The position numbers and the translations under genes are program-made. DNA of 64,000 nt from the NCBI GenBank assembly GCA_964242335.1, contig CAXTAY010000016.1, positions 5,358 to 69,357 on the forward strand, given 5' to 3'. The DNA comes from Lichenicoccus sp964242335 (GTDB lineage: Bacteria > Pseudomonadota > Alphaproteobacteria > Acetobacterales > Acetobacteraceae). Under the pieces are notes generated by a model, which had not been told where the DNA came from, did not search any database, and was given only the letters and a program-made list of their open reading frames with translations. Positions 1 through 8,231 of this stretch are shown here, piece by piece (the first letter of the stretch is position 1; the number at the start of each line of letters is the position of its first letter).

Positions 1-578
1 TGCACGCGGTGATCGAGCGCACCGGCCGGCTGGACATCCTGGTCAACAATGCCGGCATCTTCGACATGGCGCCGACGCTCGAGATCACCAGGGAGAGCTA
101 CGGCAGGGTCTATGCGGTCAATGTCGAGGGCTCGCTGTTCACCCTGCAGGCGGCGGCGCGGCAGATGATCGCCCAGGGCCGCAACCAGCGCGGCGTGGCC
201 GGCAAGATCATCAACTTCGCCTCCCAGGCCGGCCGGCGCGGCGAGCCGCTGGTGGCGATCTACTGCTCCTCCAAGGCCGCCATCATCAGCCTGACCCAGA
301 GCACCGGCCTGGACCTGATCCGGCACGGCATCAACGTGAACGCGATCGCGCCCGGCGTGGTCGATAACGAGCACTGGGACGACGTCGATGCGCGCTTCGC
401 CCGCTACGAGAAGCTGCAGCCGGGCGAGAAGAAGCGCGCGGTCGCCGCGGCGGTGCCGTTCGGCCGGATGGCCCGGCCGGACGAGATCGCCGGCATGGCG
501 GTGTTCCTGGCGAGCGACGACGCAGACTACGTCGTCGCCCAGACCTACAACGTCGACGGGGGCAACTGGATGAGCTGA
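1..578 (+). CDS. SDR-family polyol (sorbitol-type) dehydrogenase, 5' truncated by window edge
   Basis: This is the C-terminal part of a classical short-chain dehydrogenase/reductase that oxidises a hydroxyl group with NAD(P). The reading frame is open from the first base, so the true start lies outside the window. Visible motifs are the NNAG segment (LVNNAG), the catalytic Tyr-x3-Lys (YCSSK) preceded by a conserved Ser in NFASQ, and a C-terminal NVDGGNWM as in many sugar-alcohol dehydrogenases. A periplasmic solute-binding gene follows 56 bases downstream on the same strand. That pairing is typical of sorbitol/mannitol operons (smo type), so sorbitol or a related polyol is the inferred substrate. 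The family is certain; the substrate is not. Confidence 0.85.
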   Translation, partial: HAVIERTGRLDILVNNAGIFDMAPTLEITRESYGRVYAVNVEGSLFTLQAAARQMIAQGRNQRGVAGKIINFASQAGRRGEPLVAIYCSSKAAIISLTQSTGLDLIRHGINVNAIAPGVVDNEHWDDVDARFARYEKLQPGEKKRAVAAAVPFGRMARPDEIAGMAVFLASDDADYVVAQTYNVDGGNWMS

Positions 579-634
579 CCGCGCGCGAGATCCCCGAAGG
601 CCTTCCGACAGAGACACGACAGAGGAAACCAAGA

Positions 635-1960
635 GTGACATACAAGAAACTCCCGCTGGCGGCGGGCCTCGCCCTCGCTGCCCTCCCGATGCTGGCGCAA
701 GGCGCGCGCGCGGACTCCACCCTGACCATCGCGACGGTGAACAACGTCCAGATGATCGAGATGCAGAAGCTGTCGCCGATCTTCGAGCAGCAGCATCCCG
801 GCATCCACCTGCGCTGGGTGGTGCTCGAGGAGAACGTGCTGCGTCAGCGCGTCACCACCGACATCGCGACCCAGGGCGGCCAGTTCGACATCCTGACCAT
901 CGGCAACTACGAGGTGCCGATCTGGGCCAAGCAGAAATGGCTCGCCTCGTTCGACAACCTGCCGGCCTCCTACGACCTCGACGACGTGCTGGCGCCGGTA
1001 CGCGCCGGGCTGACCTACGACGGCAAGCTCTACGCCCTGCCGTTCTACGGCGAGAGCGTGATGACGCTGTACCGGACCGACCTGTTCAAGAAGGCCGGCC
1101 TGACCATGCCGGCGGCGCCCACCTACACCCAGATCCGCGAGTTCGCCGACAAGATCACCGACAAGCCGAACCAGATCTACGGCATCTGCCTGCGCGGCAA
1201 GCCCGGCTGGGGCGAGAACATGGCCTATTTCTCCACGCTGGTGACGGCGATGGGCGGCCAGTGGTTCGACGACTCCTACAAGCCGACGATCAACACCCCG
1301 GCCTGGAAGGCCGCACTCACCTATTATGACGGCATCCTGAAGGCCGACGGGCCGCCCGGCGCCTCCTCGAACGGCTTCAACGAGAACCTGTCGCTGTTCG
1401 CCTCCGGCCATTGCGGCATGTGGATCGACGCGACCAGCGCCGCCGGCACCGTCTACGACAAGAAACAGTCACAGGTCGCCGACAACGTCGGCTTCGCGGC
1501 CCTGCCGACCGGCACCTTCAAGGGCGGTCCGACGTGGCTGTGGTCCTGGAACCTGGGGATCCCGGCTTCCTCCAAGCAGGTCGATGCGGCGCGCACCTTC
1601 ATCACCTGGGCGACGTCGAAGGAGTATATCGAGCTGGTGGCGAAGACCGATGGCTGGGTCAACATCCCGCCCGGCACCCGGACCTCGTCCTACACCAACC
1701 CGAGCTACAAGCAGGTGGCGCCGTTCTCGGACTTCGTGCTGCAGGCGATCAACCAGTCCAACCCGACCGGCCAGACCGAGCACCATCGTCCCTATACCGG
1801 TGCACAGTTCGTCGGCATCGCGCCGTTCCAGGCGATCGGCACCCAGGTCGGCCAGACCGTGGCCGCGACCCTGAGCGGCTCGATGTCGACGACCCAGGCA
1901 CTGGCGTCCGCCAACTCGGCTGCCGGACGCGCGGTGCGTCAGGCCGGCTACGAGAAATAG
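635..1960 (+). CDS. ABC transporter periplasmic substrate-binding protein, sorbitol/mannitol-like
   Basis: This 441-residue extracellular solute-binding protein (family 1) is expected to capture a polyol or sugar in the periplasm for an ABC importer. It starts with GTG preceded by AGAGGAAA and has a classical signal peptide ending near ARA-DS at about residue 27. The body matches the sorbitol/mannitol-binding group (for example the EVPIWAKQKW and LPFYGESVMTLYRTD segments). It follows a polyol dehydrogenase on the same strand, but no permease or ATPase gene comes after it. The rest of the operon must therefore lie upstream of the window, with this gene last. Ligand identity is inferred from context. 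Confidence 0.85.
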   Translation: MTYKKLPLAAGLALAALPMLAQGARADSTLTIATVNNVQMIEMQKLSPIFEQQHPGIHLRWVVLEENVLRQRVTTDIATQGGQFDILTIGNYEVPIWAKQKWLASFDNLPASYDLDDVLAPVRAGLTYDGKLYALPFYGESVMTLYRTDLFKKAGLTMPAAPTYTQIREFADKITDKPNQIYGICLRGKPGWGENMAYFSTLVTAMGGQWFDDSYKPTINTPAWKAALTYYDGILKADGPPGASSNGFNENLSLFASGHCGMWIDATSAAGTVYDKKQSQVADNVGFAALPTGTFKGGPTWLWSWNLGIPASSKQVDAARTFITWATSKEYIELVAKTDGWVNIPPGTRTSSYTNPSYKQVAPFSDFVLQAINQSNPTGQTEHHRPYTGAQFVGIAPFQAIGTQVGQTVAATLSGSMSTTQALASANSAAGRAVRQAGYEK

Positions 1961-1970
1961 GCTTCGCGAA

Positions 1971-1994
1971 GGGCGGGACCTCGCGGTCCCGCCC
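1971..1994. terminator. Strong hairpin between convergent genes
   Basis: A perfect 10-bp G+C-only-rich stem (GGGCGGGACC / GGTCCCGCCC) with a TCGC loop sits 10 bases after the solute-binding gene and 20 bases before the stop of the opposing gene. It has no T-run, so it is a likely bidirectional terminator by position and shape only. Confidence 0.7.
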
Positions 1995-2014
1995 GACGAG
2001 GAGGCCGGTGCGGA

Positions 2015-3373
2015 CTACTTCGAGAAGAACTGGCTGCTGTCGGCCTTCAGCTGGTCGACATTGAGGTTGTTGAAGGTGATCGTCGTGTTGTCCGACAGGG
2101 TGATCACCGAGCCGCCGGTGCTGGTGCCGGTCGCCGTGGCGAGCGCGCTCTGCACCGCGCCGGCACCGTAGCCGAACAGCCCGACCATGTTGCCGGCGGC
2201 ACTGCCGAAGTCGGAGATGGTGACGCGGCCGCCGCCTTCCGTCGCTGAGAACATGAACAGGTTGGAGCTGCCGAAGCCGCCGGTGAGCGTGTTGTTGCCC
2301 AGGCCGGCCTCCAGCGTGTCGGTCCCCGAACCGCCGATCAGGCTGGCGCTGCCGCCATCGCCGAACAGACGCAGCGAACCGGTCGAGAGCGAGCCGTCGA
2401 GGGTCTCGTTGCCGCCGTTCGCCACCAGGTAGCTGACGCCGCTGGCGCTGAGGTAGGTGACGTCCGAGCCGCTGGCGCCGAACACCGAGGCCGCACTGCC
2501 GCCGCTGACGGTGCCGTTGGCGCCGGAGCGTGCGATGAAGGTGAGCGTGCCGGTGCCGTTCTCGAACACCGAGCTGTTGACGCCGCCGAACACCGTGGTG
2601 TTGCCGGATGCGGCGATGGTGTCGCTGGTGCCGCCGAGCACCGTGCTGTTGCCCGACAGGTAGTAGGAGCCGGAGCTGCCGTCGAACAGCAGCGTCGAGC
2701 CGGAGCCGCCGACGAAGCTGTCGCGGGTGCCGGCATCGACGATCAGCGAGGCGCCCGAGCCGCCGAACACGGTGCTGGCGGAGCCGGAGAGCAGCACGGT
2801 GTTGGAGCCGGTGCCCTCGACGATGGAGTCCGTGCCCTGCGAGAACACGGTGTCGTTGCCGGTGCCGGTGAAGACCTGGTTGCGGCCGGCGCCGTCCTCG
2901 ATCAGGTCGTTGCCGCCGCTGCCGTAGATGCTGTCGTTGCCGCCGCTGGTGGCGATCACGTAGTCGCCGGTGGGCGCGCCGTCGAAGGCGTTGCTGCCGC
3001 CGCCGGCGATGAACACGCCGCCGCCGGTGCCGCCGAACAGGGTGGTGCCGCCGATGCCGGCCAGCACGCTGGTCGAGGTGGTCATCATCCCGGCATTGAC
3101 GGTGACAGGGCCGGAGGCGTTGCTGGTCAGGTAGCCGTAGCCGGTGGGAAAGCTGAAGCTGCCGGTGTTGAGGATGACGGCCTCGCCGACCTTGCCGCTC
3201 GGCACCGTCGGCGCCGTGCCGCCGGGAGTGAGGTTGGCCGCCGACAGGCCGCCGCTGAATGCCAGGCCGTTCACGACGGCGGCGTAGTTCTGCGCCAGCG
3301 AGAATGCCGCAGCGCCGTTCACGGTAACGGGCACGATGGAGCCGGAGGCTCCGACCACAGTCACGACAGGCAT
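2015..3373 (-). CDS. Glycine-rich beta-roll (RTX-like) repeat protein
   Basis: This 452-residue protein is made almost wholly of short Gly/Ser/Thr/Asn-rich beta repeats. A few are close to the RTX nonapeptide (SGGNDSIYGSGGND, around residues 150-165); most are degenerate GGSGxxxxx units. There is no N-terminal signal peptide. The C-terminus carries a DxxTITFNNL element followed by a short tail, and the metalloprotease at 6629-8071 ends in a matching DGATITLNGL element. Both look like type I secretion substrates with C-terminal signals. The start is supported by GAAGGGA eight bases upstream. Function beyond a secreted, possibly calcium-binding or adhesive surface protein cannot be stated. Confidence 0.75.
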   Translation of the reverse strand: MPVVTVVGASGSIVPVTVNGAAAFSLAQNYAAVVNGLAFSGGLSAANLTPGGTAPTVPSGKVGEAVILNTGSFSFPTGYGYLTSNASGPVTVNAGMMTTSTSVLAGIGGTTLFGGTGGGVFIAGGGSNAFDGAPTGDYVIATSGGNDSIYGSGGNDLIEDGAGRNQVFTGTGNDTVFSQGTDSIVEGTGSNTVLLSGSASTVFGGSGASLIVDAGTRDSFVGGSGSTLLFDGSSGSYYLSGNSTVLGGTSDTIAASGNTTVFGGVNSSVFENGTGTLTFIARSGANGTVSGGSAASVFGASGSDVTYLSASGVSYLVANGGNETLDGSLSTGSLRLFGDGGSASLIGGSGTDTLEAGLGNNTLTGGFGSSNLFMFSATEGGGRVTISDFGSAAGNMVGLFGYGAGAVQSALATATGTSTGGSVITLSDNTTITFNNLNVDQLKADSSQFFSK

Positions 3374-3737
3374 AGCAGAATTCCCTTCTCGCTACGCAAC
3401 AGCCGCAAGCGACCATCACTTCGGTTCGAGCGTAATAACATGCTCTAACAAGCTAGCTATCAGAGCCGTTTTCTACTCCGCAACCAAAATGTGCCGTGAC
3501 GCACAAATTTTACATAAACCGATCGGCGCGCTACTCCCCTTCTAACCGACCGACAGTTGTCTCATGTCCTGAGCTTCTTCTTCAGGAACATCGGATTGAA
3601 CGGCCTATACCATTTTATTCACTCGGCATTCTGGCGAAATGACAGCCCTGGAATATGACGCCGCGCGCAGCGTGACCGGCGGGTCGGAACGCCGCCCGCG
3701 CGATCCCGGCGATGCGGCCTGACAAAGTGTTCGAGGA
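3374..3737. other. 364-bp AT-richer intergenic region
   Basis: There is no gene here. The stretch between about 3420 and 3640 is much richer in A+T than its surroundings and lies upstream of the minus-strand beta-roll gene, so it should hold that gene's promoter. I could not pick a convincing -35/-10 pair. Confidence 0.5.
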
Positions 3738-4403
3738 TCAGTCCGCCGCCTTCTCTTCGATCTTGTAATCGACGACGGCATGGTTGGGCTGCGGATAGGT
3801 GGCGCTCGGGGTGATCTGCGCGCCGACGCCGGCCTTCTTGTACAACGCCAGGATCGCCTGCATGTTGGCGCTGACCTTGGCGGTGTCGACCGTGTCGCCG
3901 GGCTTCAGGGTGATGGCCGACTGGATCGCGTCGGAGTGCACCTGCTTGTTGCCCTCGAACGTCACCCGGTCGACGCGCAGCACCGCGGCCGCCTGCGGCG
4001 ACGGAGCGGCCTGCTCGTCGATCATGTAGGCGACCAGCACCTGCCCCGGATGCGGGATGGTCATCCTCTGCTTGAAGCCGGCCCCGACATTCGCCTTGCG
4101 ATACACGTCGACGATTGCGTTGAGGTTGGCCGCCAGATCCGCCCGGGTCACCCGCTGGCCGACGCTGATCGTCATCGCCGACTCGATGGCGGCGGTGGAC
4201 ACGCGCTGGTTGCCGGTCACGCTCACCTTCAGCAGCTTCATGCCGTGGCCCTTCTGGGCCTCGCCGGTCGAGGCGGCGTCGGCGGCGCTGCTGCCCTGCG
4301 CCAGGGCCGGGCGGCCGGTCGCCGGCATCAGCACGGCAGCCGCGGCGAGCGACAGGCCGCAGGCGATCGCGACGCGGCGCGTATGGTCGAACTTCAAGGA
4401 CAT
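3738..4403 (-). CDS. Secreted stand-alone tandem-POTRA protein
   Basis: This is a 221-residue protein with a signal peptide (hydrophobic stretch, cleavage near PALA-QG) and two POTRA-like domains at roughly residues 60-135 and 140-215. Each has the pattern V-x-x-GN-[QK]-x-V-x-x-x-A-I-x-[SA]-A-[MI]-T followed by an amphipathic helix ending in a Tyr-[RK]-K-A-x-V-GA motif. POTRA domains normally precede an outer-membrane barrel (BamA, TamA, TpsB), but here the protein stops after the second one. ATG at 4403 has GGAG eight bases upstream; an upstream in-frame extension lacks this support. It probably works in the periplasm as a chaperone-like binder of beta strands, which is inference. It lies 136 bases downstream of cynS. 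Confidence 0.65.
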   Translation of the reverse strand: MSLKFDHTRRVAIACGLSLAAAAVLMPATGRPALAQGSSAADAASTGEAQKGHGMKLLKVSVTGNQRVSTAAIESAMTISVGQRVTRADLAANLNAIVDVYRKANVGAGFKQRMTIPHPGQVLVAYMIDEQAAPSPQAAAVLRVDRVTFEGNKQVHSDAIQSAITLKPGDTVDTAKVSANMQAILALYKKAGVGAQITPSATYPQPNHAVVDYKIEEKAAD

Positions 4404-4539
4404 GCCAGTTGCTCCGGGATGGGCGGCGACGATACAGGGTGACGCGACAGGGTGACGCGGCCCGGTCGAGCCGGAGCCCGTGCTCGGCACGACCCGGGCC
4501 GGGACCGGGCTCCGCGGAACCGGCTCGGCGGGGCCAGGC

Positions 4540-4983
4540 TCAGTACGGCTTGTACGGCAGGAACTTGCCGCTCATGCTGATCGCCACGCGGTCGCCGGCC
4601 GGGTCGTGCTCGCGACGCAGGTCCATGCGGAAATCGATGGCGCTCATGATGCCGTCGCCGAATTCCTCGTGGATCAGCGCCTTGAAGGTGGTGCCGTACA
4701 CCGAGACCAGCTCGTAGAAGCGGTAGATCAGCGGGTCGGTGGGCACCGGCGACGGCAGCGAGCCGCGGCTGGGCACCTCCTGCAGCAGGAGGATCTCGAA
4801 CGGCTCGAGACCGAGATGGTCGCCGATCGCCTCCGCCGCCGGCCTCGGCAGGGGCATCTGCCCCAGCAGGGCCGCGGTGACGAACTCCTTGGAGAGGCCG
4901 CCCGCGAAGGCCGCGAGGCCGCTCCAGCTCAGCCCGCGCTCGATCTTGAGCCGCACGATCTTCTCGACCAGCTGGTGACGCAT
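4540..4983 (-). CDS. cynS: Cyanate hydratase (cyanase)
   Basis: CynS converts cyanate and bicarbonate to ammonia and carbon dioxide, detoxifying cyanate and supplying nitrogen. The protein has 147 residues, near the usual 150-160. The three catalytic residues of the E. coli enzyme (Arg96, Glu99, Ser122) map with a constant offset of 8 to Arg88, Glu91 (YRFYE) and Ser114 (MSAIDF), so it should be active. The N-terminal half is the expected helix-turn-helix-like helical domain. ATG is preceded by GGAGACACGGAC. Only 14 bases separate it from moaB upstream, so it is the third gene of a cysG-moaB-cynS operon. Confidence 0.93.
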   Translation of the reverse strand: MRHQLVEKIVRLKIERGLSWSGLAAFAGGLSKEFVTAALLGQMPLPRPAAEAIGDHLGLEPFEILLLQEVPSRGSLPSPVPTDPLIYRFYELVSVYGTTFKALIHEEFGDGIMSAIDFRMDLRREHDPAGDRVAISMSGKFLPYKPY

Positions 4984-4997
4984 GTCCGTGTCTCCGC

Positions 4998-5534
4998 TCA
5001 GCGCAGGTGCTCCTTCAGTCGCGGCATCAGCTCGACGAAGTTGCAGGGCGAGTGCCGGCTGTCGAGCTGCCAGACCAGGATGTCGTCCCAGCCGTCGCGC
5101 ACCGCGCCGGTGCTTCCGGGCAGCGCGAACAGGTAGGTGCCGTTGGCGACCCCGGCGATCGCGCGCGACTGGATCGTCGAGGTGCCGATCTTCTGGTACG
5201 AGAGCATGCGGAACAGCTCGCCGAAGCCCTCGATCTGCTTCTCGACCACCCTCGCATAGGCTTCGGGCGTCACGTCGCGGCCGGTGACGCCGGTGCCGCC
5301 GGTGCTGATCACCACGTCCACGGCCGGATCGGCGATCCAGCCGGACAGACGCGACGCGATCGCCGTGGCGTCGTCGGGCTCGATCGCGCGGTCGGCCAGC
5401 ACGTGGCCGGCCGCCTCGACGCGCGCGGCCAGGATGTCGCCGGAGCTGTCGTTCGAGGCGGTGCGGGTGTCCGACACGGTCAGCACCGCGATGCGGACCG
5501 GGAGGAACGGCTTGCTGTGATCGAGGCGCGACAT
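4998..5534 (-). CDS. moaB: Molybdenum cofactor biosynthesis protein B
   Basis: MoaB/MogA-type enzymes adenylylate molybdopterin before molybdenum insertion. The 178-residue protein has the family signatures: an N-terminal VLTVSDTR strand, the nucleotide-binding STGGTGVTGRD loop (residues 78-88) and the later ALPGSTGAV segment. It lies 32 bases after the siroheme synthase-like gene and 14 bases before cynS, all on the minus strand. No other molybdenum-cofactor genes are nearby, so the context suggests a link to nitrate assimilation (molybdenum enzyme, siroheme enzyme, cyanase) rather than a moa cluster. Confidence 0.93.
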   Translation of the reverse strand: MSRLDHSKPFLPVRIAVLTVSDTRTASNDSSGDILAARVEAAGHVLADRAIEPDDATAIASRLSGWIADPAVDVVISTGGTGVTGRDVTPEAYARVVEKQIEGFGELFRMLSYQKIGTSTIQSRAIAGVANGTYLFALPGSTGAVRDGWDDILVWQLDSRHSPCNFVELMPRLKEHLR

Positions 5535-5566
5535 GGCCGCGACCTGAACAGGGGTGCGGCGCCGCG

Positions 5567-6499
5567 TCAATCCGGCGCACGCGAGATCCCGGGCACGACC
5601 GCATGATCGATGTCGGCCGCGACCAGTGCCTCGCGGTCGGCGGCGGTGGGCGAAAGCCGCACGATCCTGCCGCCGGCGCCGGCCAGCGCCAGCAGCAGCG
5701 CCGGCACCGTCGCATCGGCGGCCGGATGCCGCGCCGCGTCGCGTCGCGCGACCTCCAGCACAGCCGGGCTCTCGTCGGGCCGGTGCACGATCGCGTCCGC
5801 CTCGCCGAGCAGGCGCAGCGCGCGCAGGGTGAGCAGGTCCGCCTCCCCCGGTCCCGGATGCACCAGGTGGACGAAGCCGCGCCGCGTCGATGCGGCGCCG
5901 GCCGCCGCCCGTTCCAGCGCCTCGCGGTACGCCGCCTCCGCCTCCGCCTCCCGGCCCTCCAGCATCAGCGTCGCCACGCTGCCGGACAACGCCGCCTCCA
6001 GCATCCGACGGCGCACCAGCACGTCCGGCAGCAGCCTTCGGGTGAGCGGCTGCATCCGGCCGACCAGCGCCGCGAGGCGGCCGAAGCCGGGCGGCACCAG
6101 GGTCTCGATCCGTGCCCGCAGCAGCCGCGCCAGCACCGGTGCCGCACCCCCCGAGGAGATCGCGATCGCCAGCGGCGGCCGCATCACCACGGCCGGGGTG
6201 ATGAAGCTCGACAGCTCCGGCTGGTCGACCACGTTGCACGGGATGCCACGCGCCCGGGCGGCGCCCGACATCGCCCGCAGCGCCCGCTGCATCCGATGCC
6301 CCTCGGCCCGCTCCTCGCCCTCCGCCGCTCCCACCGCGATCGCGCAGCCATCGAGCAGCGGGTCCTCGAACGCGATCGCCCGGTGCACCGCGGCACCGCA
6401 GTCGCGCAGGCTGTGCAGGCGGCGCTCCGCCGCCTCGCCCTCGCCGAGCAGCAGGGCGCGGCGTCCATCGAGGTCGAGGAAGACGGGCAGCGTGTTCAT
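5567..6499 (-). CDS. cysG: Siroheme synthase-like: precorrin-2 dehydrogenase/ferrochelatase with truncated methyltransferase domain
   Basis: Residues 1-150 match the CysG/Met8p module that oxidises precorrin-2 with NAD and inserts iron to make siroheme. The dinucleotide loop GEGEAAERR is present, as are the catalytic Asp92 (NVVDQPELSS) and the Ser115-Ser116-Gly-Gly segment. A helical dimerisation region follows. From about residue 207 the protein starts a uroporphyrinogen III methyltransferase domain (HPGPGEADLLTLRALRLL) but ends at residue 310 just after VVPGIS. The segment that normally carries the GGDPFxFGRG SAM-binding motif is replaced by RLSPTAADREAL. The second domain is therefore a fragment of about 100 instead of about 245 residues and should be inactive. 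First gene of the operon with moaB and cynS. Confidence 0.85.
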   Translation of the reverse strand: MNTLPVFLDLDGRRALLLGEGEAAERRLHSLRDCGAAVHRAIAFEDPLLDGCAIAVGAAEGEERAEGHRMQRALRAMSGAARARGIPCNVVDQPELSSFITPAVVMRPPLAIAISSGGAAPVLARLLRARIETLVPPGFGRLAALVGRMQPLTRRLLPDVLVRRRMLEAALSGSVATLMLEGREAEAEAAYREALERAAAGAASTRRGFVHLVHPGPGEADLLTLRALRLLGEADAIVHRPDESPAVLEVARRDAARHPAADATVPALLLALAGAGGRIVRLSPTAADREALVAADIDHAVVPGISRAPD

Positions 6500-6628
6500 C
6501 CGGAACTCCGGTTCGGGTCACGGCCGCCATCATGGCATGCAGCGCCCGCGCCTCCTCAACCGTTCGGCCGACTGGTCAGCAGCGCGCGGGCGGGTCATTC
6601 TCCCACCCCTCCCTCGGAACCTGCAGCG

Positions 6629-8071
6629 ATGTCGAACTACCGCCTCGAAGGGCAGTCCTGGACCGCCCAGCCGATCACCTGGGACTTCGCCGCCTCCACC
6701 CTGCCGCAGGACCAGGCCGGCGCGCCGTTCAGCAACCTGATCACCCAGCAGGACGCACAGGCGGTGGTCGCCTCGGCGTTCGAGGCCTGGTCGCAGGTCG
6801 CAGGGGTGCAGTTCGTCTACGCGCCGCAGGACAGCGCCGCGGTCGATATCCGCATCGGCTGGGGCACGTTCGGGCCCGCGAGCGGCGGCAGCGACACGAT
6901 CGGCGAGACCACCTACCACTACGACAGCGCGACCAACCGGTTCGTCCCCGACGTCGTGATCCAGCTGCTCGACCCGGCGCAGGATCCCTATTCCGACGCC
7001 AGCGGCACGCCGACCTACGCCGACGGCCTCACCCTCTCCCAGATCACGCTGCACGAGATCGGCCACGCGCTCGGCCTCGCCCACGACACGATCGACGCGA
7101 ACGCGATCATGTATCCGTACGCGAGCACGGGGAACACCCAGCTCACCCTGGTCGACATGCAGGGCCTGCAGGCGATCTACGGCGTGCCGCAGGCCGTCGT
7201 CACCGACATCGGCGACAACCAGGAGACCGTCTCCGGAACCCTCTCCGGACCTCCCGCGACCGTGTTCGGCAGCGACGGCGCGCTCGACTATGCCGGCGGC
7301 ATCGGCCTGATCGTGCTGGGTGGCGGATCGGCCCGCGTGCATGGCGGCACCGTCACCGTGTTCGCGGGCGGCGGCCCGCTCGCGGCCTCGGCCAACCAGG
7401 ACGGCACCTTCATCCTCGGCAGCGGCTATGCCAGCATCGCCGGCGGCGTCGCCGGCTCGCGCGACGTCGTGTTCGGCGGCAGCGGCGGGTTCACCTACGC
7501 GGGTGCGCAGGAGGCCGCCAGCGTCGTCGGCGGCACCGGCAGCGCCACCATCACCGGCGGTGCGGCCGGCGGCTACTACGGCGGCGGCAGCGACGGCGAC
7601 AACAGCCTCACCGCCCGGGGGATCGGCACCGTGCTGGTCGGCGGCGGCGGCAACGATACCCTGCTGGCGGCCGCCGGCGGCTACGACTACCTGGTGGCGG
7701 GAGCCGGCAACCAGACGCTGCGCGGCGCCGGCGGCGGCACCGACCGGTTCTTCCTGGGTTCCGGCTCCGACGCGGTGTCGCTGGGCACCGGCCAGAGCCA
7801 GCTCCTCACCGGCCTGGGCACCGCCACCATCTCCGGCGGCGGCGGCAGCTCGGCGCTGTTCGGCGGCAGCGGCGGCGCCGATCTCTATGTCCAGCAGGCC
7901 GGCAGCAGCATGGCGATCACCGGCTTTCGCGAGGGCACCGACCAGATCGGCGGCGGCGCCCCGACCGCCATCGCCGTCGCCGGCGGCAACACCGTGCTGC
8001 GCTTCGGGGATGGCGCCACCATCACCCTGAACGGGCTGACCGACCCGACCGGGACCGGTCTGTTCGGCTAG
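6629..8071 (+). CDS. Secreted M10-type zinc metalloprotease with beta-roll repeats
   Basis: A 480-residue protein. The first 190 residues form a matrixin/serralysin-like metzincin: zinc motif HEIGHALGLAH (His142, Glu143, His146, His152) and Met-turn IMYPY with Met161. The remaining residues are Gly-rich repeats (GGGGNDT, GGSGG) that end in DGATITLNGL, matching the end of the beta-roll protein at 2015-3373. There is no N-terminal signal peptide, as expected for type I secretion through a C-terminal signal. ATG at 6629 follows CGGAACCTGCAGCG; the frame is open far upstream, but that part reads antisense through cysG and is not coding. Stop codon TAG lies in a CTAG that begins a short repeat end. 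Confidence 0.88.
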   Translation: MSNYRLEGQSWTAQPITWDFAASTLPQDQAGAPFSNLITQQDAQAVVASAFEAWSQVAGVQFVYAPQDSAAVDIRIGWGTFGPASGGSDTIGETTYHYDSATNRFVPDVVIQLLDPAQDPYSDASGTPTYADGLTLSQITLHEIGHALGLAHDTIDANAIMYPYASTGNTQLTLVDMQGLQAIYGVPQAVVTDIGDNQETVSGTLSGPPATVFGSDGALDYAGGIGLIVLGGGSARVHGGTVTVFAGGGPLAASANQDGTFILGSGYASIAGGVAGSRDVVFGGSGGFTYAGAQEAASVVGGTGSATITGGAAGGYYGGGSDGDNSLTARGIGTVLVGGGGNDTLLAAAGGYDYLVAGAGNQTLRGAGGGTDRFFLGSGSDAVSLGTGQSQLLTGLGTATISGGGGSSALFGGSGGADLYVQQAGSSMAITGFREGTDQIGGGAPTAIAVAGGNTVLRFGDGATITLNGLTDPTGTGLFG

Positions 8072-8231
8072 CAGGCTGCTGAAGAACGGAGTTCACGGGT
8101 CCTGCCTCCTGGACCGGAACCCGCTGCAGGCGCTTCCCGTTGCTCTGCGTGAGAACCCTCGCCATCAAGGACGAACAAGCGGTGGGGCCAGCCAGACGGT
8201 GCCCGCACGCGGTTACTGTAAGGAACATCCT

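Noticed and set aside
2100..3100. Regularly spaced short repeats suggesting a CRISPR array
   Set aside because: The repeats are degenerate codons for Gly/Ser/Thr units in an open protein frame; no constant repeat length or unique spacers.
1749..3419. Long open frame (about 550 codons) on the minus strand
   Set aside because: It is the Arg/His-rich out-of-frame reading of the glycine-rich repeat gene and of the solute-binding gene; no family motif and wrong codon pattern.
4998..6533. Apparent moaB-siroheme synthase fusion in one long frame
   Set aside because: The upstream part of that frame is the wrong-frame reading of cysG; moaB starts at 5534 with its normal N-terminus.
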